A DNA stretch of 64,000 bases from Bacteroidota bacterium (GTDB lineage Bacteria > Bacteroidota > Bacteroidia > AKYH767-A > OLB10), in the NCBI GenBank assembly GCA_016717725.1, contig JADKFA010000016.1, positions 1 through 64,000 of the forward strand, given 5' to 3'. This document shows positions 48,982-59,653 of the stretch, in pieces. Within the stretch, counting starts at the first letter, position 1. The number at the start of each line of letters is the position of its first letter. The position numbers and the translations under genes are program-made. The notes beneath the pieces were generated by a model, which was not told the DNA's origin, made no database searches, and saw nothing but the letters and a program-made list of their open reading frames with translations.

Positions 48982-50301
48982 TTAGTTTTCCTTGCTCTTT
49001 TCTTTATTTCTAAAATAGATAACGATCGGAACACCACTCAACGGGAAATTTTCGCGCATTTTGTTTTCGATATAACGCTTGTATGAGGTACCAATATACT
49101 GAGGTAAATTCGAAAAGAATGCAAACGTTGGTGAAATTCCTGGAAGCTGTGTGATGTATTTTATACTGATACTTTTTCCTTTTACTGCTGGAGGTGGATA
49201 ATGATCAACAAAAGGCAACATGATTTTATTCAATTTAGAGGTAGAAATTTTAGACGTTTTATTTTTATAAACTTCCAAGGCTATTTCAAGTGCTTTGTGC
49301 AATCTTTGTTTTGTTGTTGCAGATGTGAACACGATGGGCACATCCGTAAATGGAGAAATGCGCGCACGGATCGCTTCCTCTACTTTCTTGGTAGTTAAGG
49401 TATCCTTCTCCACCAAATCCCACTTATTCACGAGAATCACCACGCCCTTCCTATTTCTTTCGCAGAGCGAAAATATATTTAAATCCTGAGCAGTGATTCC
49501 TTGTGTTGCATCAATCATAAACAAACATACATCGGCTTCTTCAATAGCACGGACCGAACGCATCACCGAATAAAACTCAATATCTTCACGTACATTTTTT
49601 TTCCGTCGTAAACCTGCAGTATCAATTAAAAAAAAATCAAATCCAAAACTGTTAAAACGTTTATAAATGGTATCACGAGTAGTTCCCGAAATATCGGTTA
49701 CAATACTTCTTTCTTCTCCGATCAACGAATTTAACAAGGATGATTTTCCAACATTTGGCTGACCGATGATGGCTATACGTGGAAGTTCTGGTTCAATAAC
49801 ATCCTCTGGATAAAAGGCTGCTACCATCTCATCCAATAGTTCACCCGTACCACCGCCGCTCATTGCCGAAAGTCCGAAAGGTTCACCCAATCCCAAAGCA
49901 TGAAACTCATGAACATCATGAATACGTGCTGATGAATCCACTTTATTGGCAACTAAAAATATTTTTTTCTTTGATTTACGTAATAAGTTTCCAACCTCTT
50001 TGTCCATATCCGTAAGTCCAACAGCAACATCTACAACAAATAAAATAATATTTGCTTCGTCAATAGCTAATTGCACTTGCTTCCGAATTTCCTTTTCGAA
50101 AATATCTTCAGACCCGATAATATAACCGCCCGTATCAATCACTGAATACGTGCGACCGATCCATTCTGCTTTTCCATAATGGCGATCACGTGTAACACCT
50201 GAACTCTCGTCCACAATTGCTTTACGCGACTCTGTCAAACGATTAAATAGCGTTGATTTTCCTACATTGGGGCGACCCACAATGGCAACAATATTAGCCA
50301 T
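48982..50301 (-). CDS. der: Ribosome-biogenesis GTPase Der
   Basis: Der (EngA) has two GTPase domains in tandem and helps assemble the 50S subunit. Here the first P-loop is GRPNVGKS (residues 9-16) with DTGG and NKVD, and the second is GQPNVGKS (about residue 183) with DTAGLRRK and NKWD. The C-terminal KH-like domain (about 355-435) is complete. At 439 residues the length is normal. It lies 22 bases downstream of era, so the two GTPases are one operon. Confidence 0.97.
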   Translation of the reverse strand: MANIVAIVGRPNVGKSTLFNRLTESRKAIVDESSGVTRDRHYGKAEWIGRTYSVIDTGGYIIGSEDIFEKEIRKQVQLAIDEANIILFVVDVAVGLTDMDKEVGNLLRKSKKKIFLVANKVDSSARIHDVHEFHALGLGEPFGLSAMSGGGTGELLDEMVAAFYPEDVIEPELPRIAIIGQPNVGKSSLLNSLIGEERSIVTDISGTTRDTIYKRFNSFGFDFFLIDTAGLRRKKNVREDIEFYSVMRSVRAIEEADVCLFMIDATQGITAQDLNIFSLCERNRKGVVILVNKWDLVEKDTLTTKKVEEAIRARISPFTDVPIVFTSATTKQRLHKALEIALEVYKNKTSKISTSKLNKIMLPFVDHYPPPAVKGKSISIKYITQLPGISPTFAFFSNLPQYIGTSYKRYIENKMRENFPLSGVPIVIYFRNKEKSKEN

Positions 50302-50323
50302 GGCTATACTTTATTTTAATACT

Positions 50324-51202
50324 TTATTCGTATCCGAAACGTTTCAACATTTTATCGTTGTCGCGCCAATCATCCGCTACTTTCACGGTGAATTCGATAT
50401 ACACTTTTTTATTGATGAATTCTTCAATTAATTTTCTAGAGTCGGTGCCTAACTTTTTCATAGCGGCTCCACCCTTTCCCAATAAAATTCCTTTTTGTGA
50501 TTCGCGAGCGCAATAAATGATTACACGAATGCGATCAATTTCTGGACTCTCTTTATATTCTTCCACGAAAACTTCTACTGAGTATGGAATTTCTTTTTGG
50601 AACTGTTGTAATATTCTTCCGCGGATAATTTCAGTAACAAAAAATCGAACATTTCGATCGCTGATATCTTCGTCTTTATCAAAATAGGCTGGACCTTCGG
50701 GCAGCGCACTCACAATTTTTTCTTGCAATAATTCTACTTGAAATTTATGCAATGCTGAAATAGGAAGTACGATGGCAGGATTCAACACTTTTTTCCAATG
50801 CTCTACAGCTTCCATCACTTCTTCTTGGTTTCCTGTATCCACTTTATTGATTAAAACATACAAGGGAACCAATAAGCCTTGAAGTTTAAACAAAAGATCA
50901 TCGGAAATAGTACGATCTTTCAATTCGGTTACATAAAGCACCAAATCAGCATCGGTCAATGTCTCATCCACCGCGTGCAGCATCCTTTCGTGCAACTTAT
51001 AGGCAGGCTTCATAATTCCGGGAGTATCCGAAAAAACGATTTGATAATCGTCGCCATTCAAAATAGCCTTAATACGGTGACGTGTGGTTTGAGCCTTGGG
51101 CGTAACTACAGATAAGTCTTGGCCCATCAATGCGTTAAGTAAAGTACTCTTACCTACATTGGGCTTTCCAATAATGTTTACGAAACCTGATTTATGCGAC
51201 AT
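50324..51202 (-). CDS. era: Ribosome-assembly GTPase Era
   Basis: Era binds the 3' end of 16S rRNA during 30S maturation. The ATG at 51202 gives 292 residues starting MSHKSGFVNIIGKPNVGKST, the normal family start; a longer frame upstream lacks support. G motifs are GKPNVGKST, DTPGI and NKVD, and the C-terminal KH domain has the RNA-binding GKGGAAMKKLG (about residue 250). It precedes der in the same operon. Confidence 0.96.
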   Translation of the reverse strand: MSHKSGFVNIIGKPNVGKSTLLNALMGQDLSVVTPKAQTTRHRIKAILNGDDYQIVFSDTPGIMKPAYKLHERMLHAVDETLTDADLVLYVTELKDRTISDDLLFKLQGLLVPLYVLINKVDTGNQEEVMEAVEHWKKVLNPAIVLPISALHKFQVELLQEKIVSALPEGPAYFDKDEDISDRNVRFFVTEIIRGRILQQFQKEIPYSVEVFVEEYKESPEIDRIRVIIYCARESQKGILLGKGGAAMKKLGTDSRKLIEEFINKKVYIEFTVKVADDWRDNDKMLKRFGYE

Positions 51203-51286
51203 GGGGGGCAAAGATAAGAAATTGAGGCATGAGGAATAAATAATCATTTGATTATGTTTATTTTAGCAAATCAAATCAACAACCAC

Positions 51287-52886
51287 ATGAAAAAAAACTT
51301 TCTTCTTCCCTTGATAATCATGGTAGTAGTATCAAGCAATAATGTACATGGCCAAAATTCATGGTCTAAAACCTATCAAATACCTTCTTCATTGGGAGAA
51401 GAATTAAATGATATGTCTAGTTTACCTGGAAATGGATTTATTGGTGTGGGTTCTATCGCGACTGACACTATAGGAAATCACGACATTTTACTCTTGAGAT
51501 GTGATCAAGGAGGAAACCTAGTTTGGTCCAAACAATTTAACGGAGGAAGTAATGAAGTAGGCGAATCCATCGATCTTTTTCCGACAGGAGGATTTGTAAT
51601 TGCTTCTACCAAATCAAACACTACTCAATCATCCGCTGAAGTGTTAATTACTCGGACAGATAGTATTGGAAATATTTTATGGACACAAAATTTTACTGCG
51701 AATGGATATGATGTAGTGAAACAAGTAGGTGTACTCAGTGATGGGAAAATTATTGTTGCAGGATCCACTATATTTTGTCAAAAATGCATTCACCTGCGGA
51801 TTTGGAATGTTGTTAGACAGTAACGGAGTAATAATATGGAGTCGTTCATTCGAAAAAGAATCAAATAATGAATTTCTTGATGTAATCAACACTTCCGACG
51901 GTGGGTTTTTATTTTCAGGATCTACATTCGATATTTTTTCCGGACAAAATGGATGGGCAGTTAAAACAGATTCTATGGGTGTACTAACTTGGTCCAATGC
52001 CTTTGATTCCCCTTCACTTGATATTTTTTATAAAGCCACCGAAAATACTAATCTGCAAAATTATGCTTTTGCTGGAGAGACCACCGTTGATGCCCTATCC
52101 AATTCGGATGCATTGTTAGTAGTTTGTGATTATACAGGAGCTTATTTGATTGGAGGATCTGCTGGTGGAGCTGAGAATGATAGAGCCACTGGAATTCATT
52201 CTGGACCGTTCAGCAATTTTATTATGACTGGCCAAACCGATATTGACACTTTATTTCAGACCTATGCACAAGGACTTTCATTAGAGGTAGATATATCAAC
52301 AGGAAATATTAATAATGCTGTAACCATTGGTGATCGCGTATCAAATACAGTTATAAAAAGTTCAGCGGTTGACAATCAAGGAATGATTTTACTGGGTGGA
52401 TTTGGAAATCAATTTAGCGGAAATAAGAATCAAACTTTTGCTATTCAAAAAAATAGTGTTCCCAATACAGTTTGCTTTGAAGATGGATTTAATCAACTAA
52501 CCACCACACTTGGCTACACAGATAATTTCCTAGCAGATACTGCAAGCATTGTTTTTAGTTACATGAGTTTGGGATTGAATATTATTCCTATTACGCCAAT
52601 AGATTCCATCGTTTGCGGAACTACATCCCTAAACGAAAATACGAATCAGTCAGTTGTTACATTATATCCAAATCCGTCGAGCGGAAAATTCCAACTTAGT
52701 GGACTTAATGGAAATAATGTTTTAATCAATGTGTATGACAATATGGGGAGAATGGTATGTTCGAAAAGTAACATCACCTCCGATACAATCATTAACATAA
52801 CGAATCAATCCACTGGAATTTATTTAATTCAAATTACTGGAACCAATTTCAATCAAACTATTCGGTTTACGTTAATCAATGATTAA
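51287..52886 (+). pseudogene. T9SS cargo protein, frameshifted
   Basis: Two frames belong to one protein of about 532 residues: a signal peptide and first half (51287-51823), then the rest (from about 51777 to 52886). One base too many lies in the T4 run 51773-51776, in the context ACTATATTTTGTC. The protein has repeated Gly- and Asp-rich blades with SGSTxD and WSxxF motifs, like a beta-propeller, and ends in a T9SS type A sorting domain (LYPNPSSGKF, STGIYLIQI, a terminal strand). It should be exported and attached to the surface. Its ligand or role is unknown. Confidence 0.65.
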
Positions 52887-52929
52887 ACTCTTATAATTCC
52901 GAGCATAGCTGCAAAAAATCTTTGTGCCC

Positions 52930-53062
52930 TTTGCGCCTCTGCGCCTTTGCGAGAAAATTTAGCGAGAAGAACTCTGCGCCCTGCGCCTCGAGAAAATTAG
53001 CGTCAAATAGTTGCTGCGTAGCTCTCAGCAAGTTTTCTCGCAAAGGCGCAAAGGCGCTAAGG
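52930..53062. repeat. Inverted pair of a GCGCC-rich repeat
   Basis: A 32-base segment ending in GCGCCTTTGCGAGAAAA (52930-52960) recurs in inverted form at 53030-53062 with about four mismatches, and shorter degraded copies lie between. The pair would fold into a long stem. It lies between convergent genes and could work as a bidirectional terminator or be a dispersed repeat. Confidence 0.6.
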
Positions 53063-53105
53063 CTGCGCTCAGCAAAATTTACTCGATACGCAAAGTTGTA
53101 AACAA

Positions 53106-54881
53106 TTAAAAATAATTCACCAATCCGAAGTGGATTTTTGCGGCTTTGAATTCGATGGGATTATTTTGTTGACTTCCGAGTGCATAATTGAAAGAAAAAA
53201 TTCCGAGTTTGGTGTCGAACGTAATACCAGCACCAAATCCGTAAGGCGTATCACTCAATATTGTTTCACGTCCTTTATTCTCGAACCAGGCTTGATTGAA
53301 GAAAAGCAAGAGGTAAGAATTCGTTTCTAAAATAAATCGATATTCTATTTTCCCTATTCCATAGGTTGAGGCTAACAAAGAAGCTTCATCAAACCCACGT
53401 AATGTTTTGAGACCACCGAAGCGATACATCTCATTGCTAAAAATATTTTCACTTTCCAACCATGCACCCATCCCACCAATATTGATTACACTTCGATTAA
53501 AAACGGGAATATAAAAATCAAAAATTATTTCAGCCTTGTACTGCGTGTTTTTTAAGTTGATACTATCATAGACTGCTTTGTTGATTTTCGAATTCCTTTT
53601 AATCTCTCGTAATCCAGCCCCTCCGTTAACATCAACAGAAAATCCTTTTCTCGGATTGAGTCTGTAATCGAGTTGTTGAAATTGGAATCCTAATCCGAAA
53701 GTATTGGTCCCCACATCTGCAAAAGGAGGCAAGGTAGTTACATTCTCATAGCCCTTGGTAGAAATCAAACTACTCGTCTTTCTTCCTAGAAAAAATCGAA
53801 CCGAATTATTTCCACTTAAGAAATATCGAAATCCAATTTGTCGATTTAATTCGAGGAAGATGGAATCTCTTTTAAACAAAGTCAATTCACCTTCTACACC
53901 CACAGGTAATGAAAATAAAAATGGGTATGAAAATTTCACTTTTAAATCTTGTGATCTTGGCAACGGATTACTCCAATTCAAGTCGAACAACTCTGCTCTT
54001 CCAAAAGAATTTAACAAACGCAATCGAACATCACCCGTAAGAAAAACTTTTCCGGGATTAGTATTGTCGGGTTGTACACCGATGACACCATTAAACTGAC
54101 TTGCTTTTTTCTCTTGTAGATACAATACAGGACGCGCCCCATCTTTTGTAAATTCAATTTCAAAGGATCTCGCTTCTGATAAAAACGGAATTTCTTTTAG
54201 TCTTGTCGAAACTTTTCGTAAGATGGATTCATCGAAAACAGTACCAGGTTGAATCCTTAAATAATTATACAAGTAAGCCGCTGATATTTTTACAGTCCCT
54301 TTGATCAGTGCAGTATCTAAGAGAACTAAATTTCCTTTGTCGACTACTAAACTCGCTTTCAATTTACCTTGATCAACCACAATACTATCCAACTTTACCA
54401 AAGCAAAAGGATATCCATTGTTAGTACTGAAATTTAAAATATTACTCGTTGTCTTTGCATAAATAGCTGGAGAAAATATTTTATTCGGATATAATCGTCC
54501 ACCGTTCGATAATAAATAATCATCTTCTTGAGGAGAACGAATTTCTATTATTTTGTAGATTGGGCCTACATACCACCAAGCAACTTTTCCATTCAAATTA
54601 CTTACACTATCCAGCCGCGCTTCTAAATAACCCGACTCTTGAAATCCCATTAAACTTTTTCGCAATTGATTTACGATTGTTAATGAATCCTTGCTATTTT
54701 TTGATGATTTAGCATACGTTGAAAATGCTTTCTCCAATACATTCTTTTGATCCATTTCCATGGATTGAAAAGACAAAATAGATTGAGCCGATCCATCTGC
54801 AAAAAACAAAAGCATAAAGACAACGATGAAAAAATACTTTTTCAAATTACACATCGGCATAAAAACAGATTGCAACCTCAT
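53106..54881 (-). CDS. Omp85/TamA-like outer-membrane protein
   Basis: A 591-residue protein with a signal peptide (ending near FADGSAQ), POTRA-like domains (about residues 50-260, with RPVLYLQEKK closing the last) and a C-terminal beta-barrel (about 270-591) showing the surface-antigen strand GGxxxLRGFD (here RFGGLKTLRGFDE) and a terminal aromatic residue. It would help insert or export outer-membrane proteins. It is the last gene of a pair with ung, 2 bases apart. The exact start among several Met codons at the N terminus is uncertain. Confidence 0.85.
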   Translation of the reverse strand: MRLQSVFMPMCNLKKYFFIVVFMLLFFADGSAQSILSFQSMEMDQKNVLEKAFSTYAKSSKNSKDSLTIVNQLRKSLMGFQESGYLEARLDSVSNLNGKVAWWYVGPIYKIIEIRSPQEDDYLLSNGGRLYPNKIFSPAIYAKTTSNILNFSTNNGYPFALVKLDSIVVDQGKLKASLVVDKGNLVLLDTALIKGTVKISAAYLYNYLRIQPGTVFDESILRKVSTRLKEIPFLSEARSFEIEFTKDGARPVLYLQEKKASQFNGVIGVQPDNTNPGKVFLTGDVRLRLLNSFGRAELFDLNWSNPLPRSQDLKVKFSYPFLFSLPVGVEGELTLFKRDSIFLELNRQIGFRYFLSGNNSVRFFLGRKTSSLISTKGYENVTTLPPFADVGTNTFGLGFQFQQLDYRLNPRKGFSVDVNGGAGLREIKRNSKINKAVYDSINLKNTQYKAEIIFDFYIPVFNRSVINIGGMGAWLESENIFSNEMYRFGGLKTLRGFDEASLLASTYGIGKIEYRFILETNSYLLLFFNQAWFENKGRETILSDTPYGFGAGITFDTKLGIFSFNYALGSQQNNPIEFKAAKIHFGLVNYF

Positions 54882-54883
54882 CG

Positions 54884-55603
54884 CTATTTCTCCGAATTAA
54901 GATTCCATTGAATTGGTGATTTTCCAATCGACAACAAATAATCATTCGTCTTCGAAAAATGTTTGCAGTTTTTAAATCCACCACGCGCTAAGGGAGAAGG
55001 ATGTGGCGCTTCTAATACTAAATGTTTTGAGCGATCTATTTTTTGTCCTTTCTTCTGAGCATAATTTCCCCAAAGCAAAAAGACAACTCCATTCAATTCA
55101 TCCGAAATTTTTTGAATGATCGCATCGGTAAACTGCTCCCATCCTTTCCCTTGATGAGAACCTGCTTCGTGAGCTCTTACCGTTAAAGTCGCGTTTAATA
55201 ATAGAACTCCTTGTTGAGCCCACGACTCCAGATTTCCATTGGCTGGGATTTCATAGCCGAGGTCTTCCTTTAATTCCTTAAAAACATTGACGAGAGAAGG
55301 TGGTTTTCGAATCCCATCTGCCACCGAAAAACACAATCCATTCGCCTGACCCTCACCATGATAAGGATCTTGGCCAAGAATTACCACTTTAATTTTGTTA
55401 AAAGGTGTTTCATTAAAAGCTGCAAATATTTGATCCTTAGGAGGAAAAATCGCCTGTTCATGATCAAATTCCTCCTTTAAAAATCGAATTAAAGAAATGT
55501 AATATTCTTTAGAAGATTCCTCGAGAAAAGTACTTTCCCATGTCTTTTCAACCAAAAATGCTTTCATATTTAGAGAAAGTGATGGAGAAACAGGAGTTGT
55601 CAT
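54884..55603 (-). CDS. ung: Uracil-DNA glycosylase
   Basis: Ung removes uracil from DNA. Family 1 motifs are GQDPYHG (residues 77-83, with the catalytic Asp), GVLLLNATLTV (about 131), and HPSPLARGG (the HPSPLS loop with catalytic His, about 201). The frame opens at 55603; the ATG 12 codons later would give a length closer to the family norm, and I cannot decide between them. It is followed after 2 bases by the Omp85-like gene. Confidence 0.95.
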   Translation of the reverse strand: MTTPVSPSLSLNMKAFLVEKTWESTFLEESSKEYYISLIRFLKEEFDHEQAIFPPKDQIFAAFNETPFNKIKVVILGQDPYHGEGQANGLCFSVADGIRKPPSLVNVFKELKEDLGYEIPANGNLESWAQQGVLLLNATLTVRAHEAGSHQGKGWEQFTDAIIQKISDELNGVVFLLWGNYAQKKGQKIDRSKHLVLEAPHPSPLARGGFKNCKHFSKTNDYLLSIGKSPIQWNLNSEK

Positions 55604-55804
55604 GTGTCGAAATTAGCTTCTTTAACGAAATTCTCCGAAAAAAAATGTGGAAACCATTAAAAATCAAAAAAATGAATAATAAATACCAAATCAAGCGCAA
55701 TTGCGTTTTATTAACCATTCAGTAGTATAAGATTTTAAAATAATTACCGAGATTAGCATAAAAATTAGTTTATTTTGCAGAACAATTGATAATACGAAAT
55801 AGAA

Positions 55805-55930
55805 ATGCGTCAAAAATTAGCCTTCCTCATCCTTGGTGTCCTCTTTATTGCAGTAGCATCATGCAAGACAAAAGAAAGATGTCCTGCTTACGGTCAACAT
55901 ATTAAGGCACAAGAGCAGCGTCCATCTTAG
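55805..55930 (+). CDS. Tiny lipoprotein, 41 aa
   Basis: The ATG at 55805 opens a 41-residue protein: a basic start and hydrophobic stretch (QKLAFLILGVLFIAVASC) ending in a lipobox, then KTKERCPAYGQ and a short polar tail. It is a membrane-anchored lipoprotein with a second Cys in a CPAY motif. It stands alone. I do not know its role. Confidence 0.7.
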   Translation: MRQKLAFLILGVLFIAVASCKTKERCPAYGQHIKAQEQRPS

Positions 55931-57194
55931 AATTTAACGCTCCTGTTTGAGGTTTTTTCGATCTCATTCTAATTATTCTTTTATCCTTTTCCAGCTATTT
56001 TTTTTTGCATAGTCTGATTTAGCTTTTTTTATAAACTACTATTCCCTTTCTCTCCCACTCTCCCCTCGACAAGCTGCCATCGACAGGCTGCCCTCGACAA
56101 GCTCAGGCAACTCAGGCAACTCAGGGAGCACTTCGCTCTCTCCAATGTCATTTTGTTAATGAATTTTGACCCAGAATGGGTCAAATGTTTATAGAGAAAT
56201 GTGGTTTGTTGTTGTTCGACCCCTTCGGGGTCGTATGTTTATTATTCGGTCTTTTTTCTATAAACATGTGATGCCTTCGGCATCTTGCAGATTAGCTTTA
56301 TGACAGGGCGTTTGCCCCTAAAGTACTCCGCTACACTGCGACTTCAGGGCAAGCCCTCTCCCTCCCCCGCCTTCCCCAATGTCATTATGCTGATGAATAT
56401 TGACCCAGAATGGGTCTAATGTTTATAGAGAATATGTTGTATGTTGTTGTTCGACCCCTTCGGGGTCGTATGTTTATTATTCGGTCTTTTCTCTATAAAC
56501 ATGTGATGCCTTCGGCATCTTGCAGATTAGCTTTACGACATTGCGCTAGCCATCTCCCATGAAGTACTCCGCTACACTTCGACTTCAGGGCAAGCCCTCT
56601 CCCTCTCCCGCCTTCCCCAATGGCATTATGTTAATAAATATTGACCCAGAATGGGTCAAATGTTTATAGAGAATATGTTGTATGTTGTTGTACGACCCCT
56701 TCGGGGTCGTATATTTATTATTCGGTCTTTTTCTATAAACATGTGATGCCTTCGGCATCTTACTGCTTAGCTTTACGGCATTGCGCTTGCCCCTGAAGTA
56801 CTCACTTCGACTTCAGGGCAAGCCTCCCTCTCCCCCTTGAAGTATATAGCCCAATGGGTCTGTTCCGACCTTCAGGGCAAGCCTTCTCCTTGAAGCACTA
56901 CACTTTGTTCCGACTTTCAGGGCATGCCTCTCCTTCTCCGATAGCTACTTCAGGGCACTCCCTCTCCCCTCCCGATCTCCTACTCTCCGATTCTCCCACT
57001 CTCCGACTCCAACTTGTTTCGCTCTATGGCATTGCCTACTTTTGCCCCACTGAATACAATCAGTAAATAATAATTACATCTTAATTTTTGTTTCGTCAAC
57101 CAACATAATTCAAGGAAAAACAAAATGTTTTACTTGTCTTTGTCAGGTTTGATCATGAAGCAAAAGATCTAGATTACGAGTTTGAAAATACAAG
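55931..57194. other. Long gene-free, repeat-rich interval before mgtE
   Basis: About 1.26 kb contains no supported gene. It is skewed to C and T on the plus strand with short repeated words such as CTCAGGCAA and CAGGGCAAGCC, and it holds the three structured repeats listed separately. A single open frame at 56854-57066 is made of these repeats and is not a gene. The mgtE promoter and leader lie in its last 150 bases. Confidence 0.6.
56142..56850. repeat. Three tandem structured repeats of about 234-241 bases
   Basis: Units begin at 56142, 56376 and 56617. Each has the same order of hairpins: GACCCAGAATGGGTC, an outer stem of TGTTTATAGAGA-type with its complement about 70 bases later (TCTATAAACA), an inner GACCCCTTCGGGGTC, and GATGCCTTCGGCATC. 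A C-rich linker with CTTCAGGGCAAGCC follows. The hairpins are kept while the linkers vary, which suggests that the fold matters. Confidence 0.8.
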
Positions 57195-58574
57195 ATGGAA
57201 TTAGAAGTTGAAAAGCAAGAGATCAAACGGTTTTTGAGTTTAAAAGACCATGACCAGCTGGAGGTTTTCCTAGAAGGCTGGTCTGCGCAGGATCTTGCTA
57301 TGCTCATTCAAGATCTTGAACCTGCTGATCAAGCGATGATTTTTTCGGCTGTTGATCGAGAACAAGCTTATGAAACTTTTGAATTATTAGATTTAAATGA
57401 TCAGGTTGTTTTAATTGGTGTTTTGCGAAATCGTCAACTTCAGTTAATTCTGAATGATATGTCGGCGGATAATCGAACCGCTTTACTGGAACAATTAGAA
57501 ACCGATCAACTTAATAAACTTCTTACACTCCTAACTCAAAAAGAAAGAAGAGTTGCACTTTCCCTTTTAGGATATCCTGAAGATTCCATCGGTCGTTTGA
57601 TGACGCCTGATTACGTGACGGTAAAAAGTAATTGGACGGTACGTGAAGCATTGGATCATATTCGCAAAGTGGGAGAGAAAAGTGAGACCCTAGATGTGAT
57701 TTACATTGTGGATGATACTGGATATCTCATTGATGATATTCGCTTAGGTGAAATATTATTAGCAGAAGATCATATTTTAATTCATGATATTTTAGATGGA
57801 TCCTTCTCTTCTTTACTTGTAACCGATGATGAAGAGGTTGCGGTAAGAGCTTTCTCGAATACCACTCGAGTAGCGATGCCCGTAACGGATGCCGGAGGAT
57901 TGCTTTTAGGAATCATCACCGTCGATGACATCTTAGACCTTGCTAAAAAAGAAGACACAGAAGATATTCAAAAATTAGGTGCGGTAGAAGCACTCGAAGA
58001 TCCGTACATGGATGTAGGCATTGCAGAGATGTTGCGCAAACGTGCTCCTTGGTTGGTTGTGCTTTTTGTTGGAGAACTCTTCACGGCTTCTGCGATGGGA
58101 TTCTTTGAACATGAAATTGCAAAAGCAGTTGTACTTGCTTTATTTATTCCGTTGATTGTTTCTAGTGGTGGGAACAGCGGATCACAAGCATCTACGTTGA
58201 TTATTCGTGCACTTGCCTTAGGTGAAATTAAAATTAGCGATTGGTGGCGAATCATGAAGCGTGAAATTATTACGGGCATCATGCTCGGATTAATTCTCGG
58301 GGTATTAGGATTTGCTCGTGTAGGCGCATGGAATTTCTTTACGGGCATGTATGGTGAACATTGGTTTGCGATTGGCTCTACCATTGGATTTTCGCTCATG
58401 CTCGTGGTGTTATGGGGTTCGGTGATGGGATCGATGATGCCATTACTCTTAAAACATTTAGGTGCCGATCCTGCAACATCATCTGCACCTTTCATTGCAA
58501 CATTGGTTGACGTTACTGGACTCATCATTTACTTTAGTATTGCTGCAGCTTTATTAAAAGGATCGTTGTTATAA
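57195..58574 (+). CDS. mgtE: Magnesium transporter MgtE
   Basis: A Mg-gated channel of 459 residues. The N-terminal MgtE domain (about residues 1-130) is a superhelix of LLEQLETDQLN-type repeats, followed by two CBS domains (about 135-255) that sense cytoplasmic Mg, and a five-helix membrane domain (about 285-459). The conserved pore segment SSGGNSGSQAST is at about 325-336, and the acidic GADPATSSAPFIATLVD is at about 425. The gene lies 27 bases before a dehydrogenase on the same strand. Confidence 0.95.
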   Translation: MELEVEKQEIKRFLSLKDHDQLEVFLEGWSAQDLAMLIQDLEPADQAMIFSAVDREQAYETFELLDLNDQVVLIGVLRNRQLQLILNDMSADNRTALLEQLETDQLNKLLTLLTQKERRVALSLLGYPEDSIGRLMTPDYVTVKSNWTVREALDHIRKVGEKSETLDVIYIVDDTGYLIDDIRLGEILLAEDHILIHDILDGSFSSLLVTDDEEVAVRAFSNTTRVAMPVTDAGGLLLGIITVDDILDLAKKEDTEDIQKLGAVEALEDPYMDVGIAEMLRKRAPWLVVLFVGELFTASAMGFFEHEIAKAVVLALFIPLIVSSGGNSGSQASTLIIRALALGEIKISDWWRIMKREIITGIMLGLILGVLGFARVGAWNFFTGMYGEHWFAIGSTIGFSLMLVVLWGSVMGSMMPLLLKHLGADPATSSAPFIATLVDVTGLIIYFSIAAALLKGSLL

Positions 58575-58601
58575 ATTTTGTGAAGATGTAATACTTACTG
58601 C

Positions 58602-59552
58602 ATGACAAAATCCATTCTTCTTATCGACACCTTGCATCCTCAGTTTATAAAGACGATTGAAGGGGCTGGCATTTCCATTCGAGAAGGATATCATTTAAGT
58701 AAGGAAGAAGTTCTACAGGAAATTCACAATTATCAAGGCATCGCTATTCGAAGTCGGTTTGCGATTGATGCGGATTTTCTCGAGAAAGCTAAAACAATAA
58801 AGTGCATTGGTCGAGCCGGAGCGGGAATGGAAAATATTGATTTGATCGCTGCACAAAAAGCAAATATCATTTGCGTAAATGCACCCGAAGGAAATCGCAC
58901 TGCTGTTGGAGAACATGCCTTGGGAATGTTGTTGATGCTATTCAATAACCTGCTTCGTGCCGACAAAGAAGTACGACAAGGATTTTGGAGAAGAGAAGAA
59001 AACAGAGGTGTTGAATTAGCAGGTAAAACTGTTGGCATTATTGGTTTTGGGCAGATGGGCAAATCGTTTGCGGAAAAATTGCGCGGCTTTGATGTTAAAA
59101 TTTTAGCGTTAGATCCTTACATAAAAATCGACAAAAATGAATTTCCGTATGTAGAACAATGTACCGAACAAGTTTTTTTTAGTGAATGTGATGTAGTGAG
59201 TTTGCATATTCCACTCACATCAGAAACGAAGTATTTGGTAAATGTAGATTGGATTCAACGTTTCGCTAAGCCCATTTGGTTCATCAATACAGCAAGAGGA
59301 AAAAATGTAGATACCCAGGCTTTGGTAGATGGACTTAAAAGCGGAAAAATAATTGGCGCTGCTTTAGATGTACTCGAATACGAAACACTCAGCTTCGAAC
59401 ACATCGACAAAGATAATTTACCCGCGCCCTTCCAAGAACTTTGTGCGATGGATCAAGTAGTACTGTCTCCACATATTGCAGGATGGACACATGAGTCGAA
59501 TGAAAAGATTGCGAGAATTTTGGCGGAGAAGATGATAGAGGTTTTAATTTGA
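58602..59552 (+). CDS. D-2-hydroxyacid dehydrogenase, NAD-dependent
   Basis: A 316-residue enzyme of the D-isomer-specific family. Landmarks are GRAGAGMENID (residues about 69-79), the Rossmann loop GIIGFGQMGKSFA (about 147-159), the Arg of INTARGKNVD (about 232), the Glu of LDVLEYE and the catalytic His in SPHIAGWTHES (about 289). It resembles the catalytic core of phosphoglycerate dehydrogenase without a C-terminal ACT domain. The substrate is not certain. It may be co-transcribed with mgtE. Confidence 0.87.
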   Translation: MTKSILLIDTLHPQFIKTIEGAGISIREGYHLSKEEVLQEIHNYQGIAIRSRFAIDADFLEKAKTIKCIGRAGAGMENIDLIAAQKANIICVNAPEGNRTAVGEHALGMLLMLFNNLLRADKEVRQGFWRREENRGVELAGKTVGIIGFGQMGKSFAEKLRGFDVKILALDPYIKIDKNEFPYVEQCTEQVFFSECDVVSLHIPLTSETKYLVNVDWIQRFAKPIWFINTARGKNVDTQALVDGLKSGKIIGAALDVLEYETLSFEHIDKDNLPAPFQELCAMDQVVLSPHIAGWTHESNEKIARILAEKMIEVLI

Positions 59553-59565
59553 CGGGAAATTTAAA

Positions 59566-59584
59566 CCTGCCTGCAGCAGGCAGG
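59566..59584. repeat. 19-base palindrome
   Basis: CCTGCCTGCAGCAGGCAGG reads the same on both strands apart from the centre base. It lies after the dehydrogenase stop and may end its transcript as a weak bidirectional hairpin or be a dispersed repeat. Confidence 0.6.
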
Positions 59585-59653
59585 CGCAGCGTTAGCAACG
59601 GTAAGCTACGGACGCAGCGGATAAATTCAACAGTGTAATACATTAGTAAATCT

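Noticed and set aside
51767..51780. Programmed ribosomal frameshift
   Set aside because: The sites do not fit a slippery heptamer with the needed tRNA pairing, no stimulator is visible, and the two similar sites need shifts in opposite directions.
56854..57066. 70-residue open frame
   Set aside because: It consists of low-complexity repeats of the interval and has no supported start.
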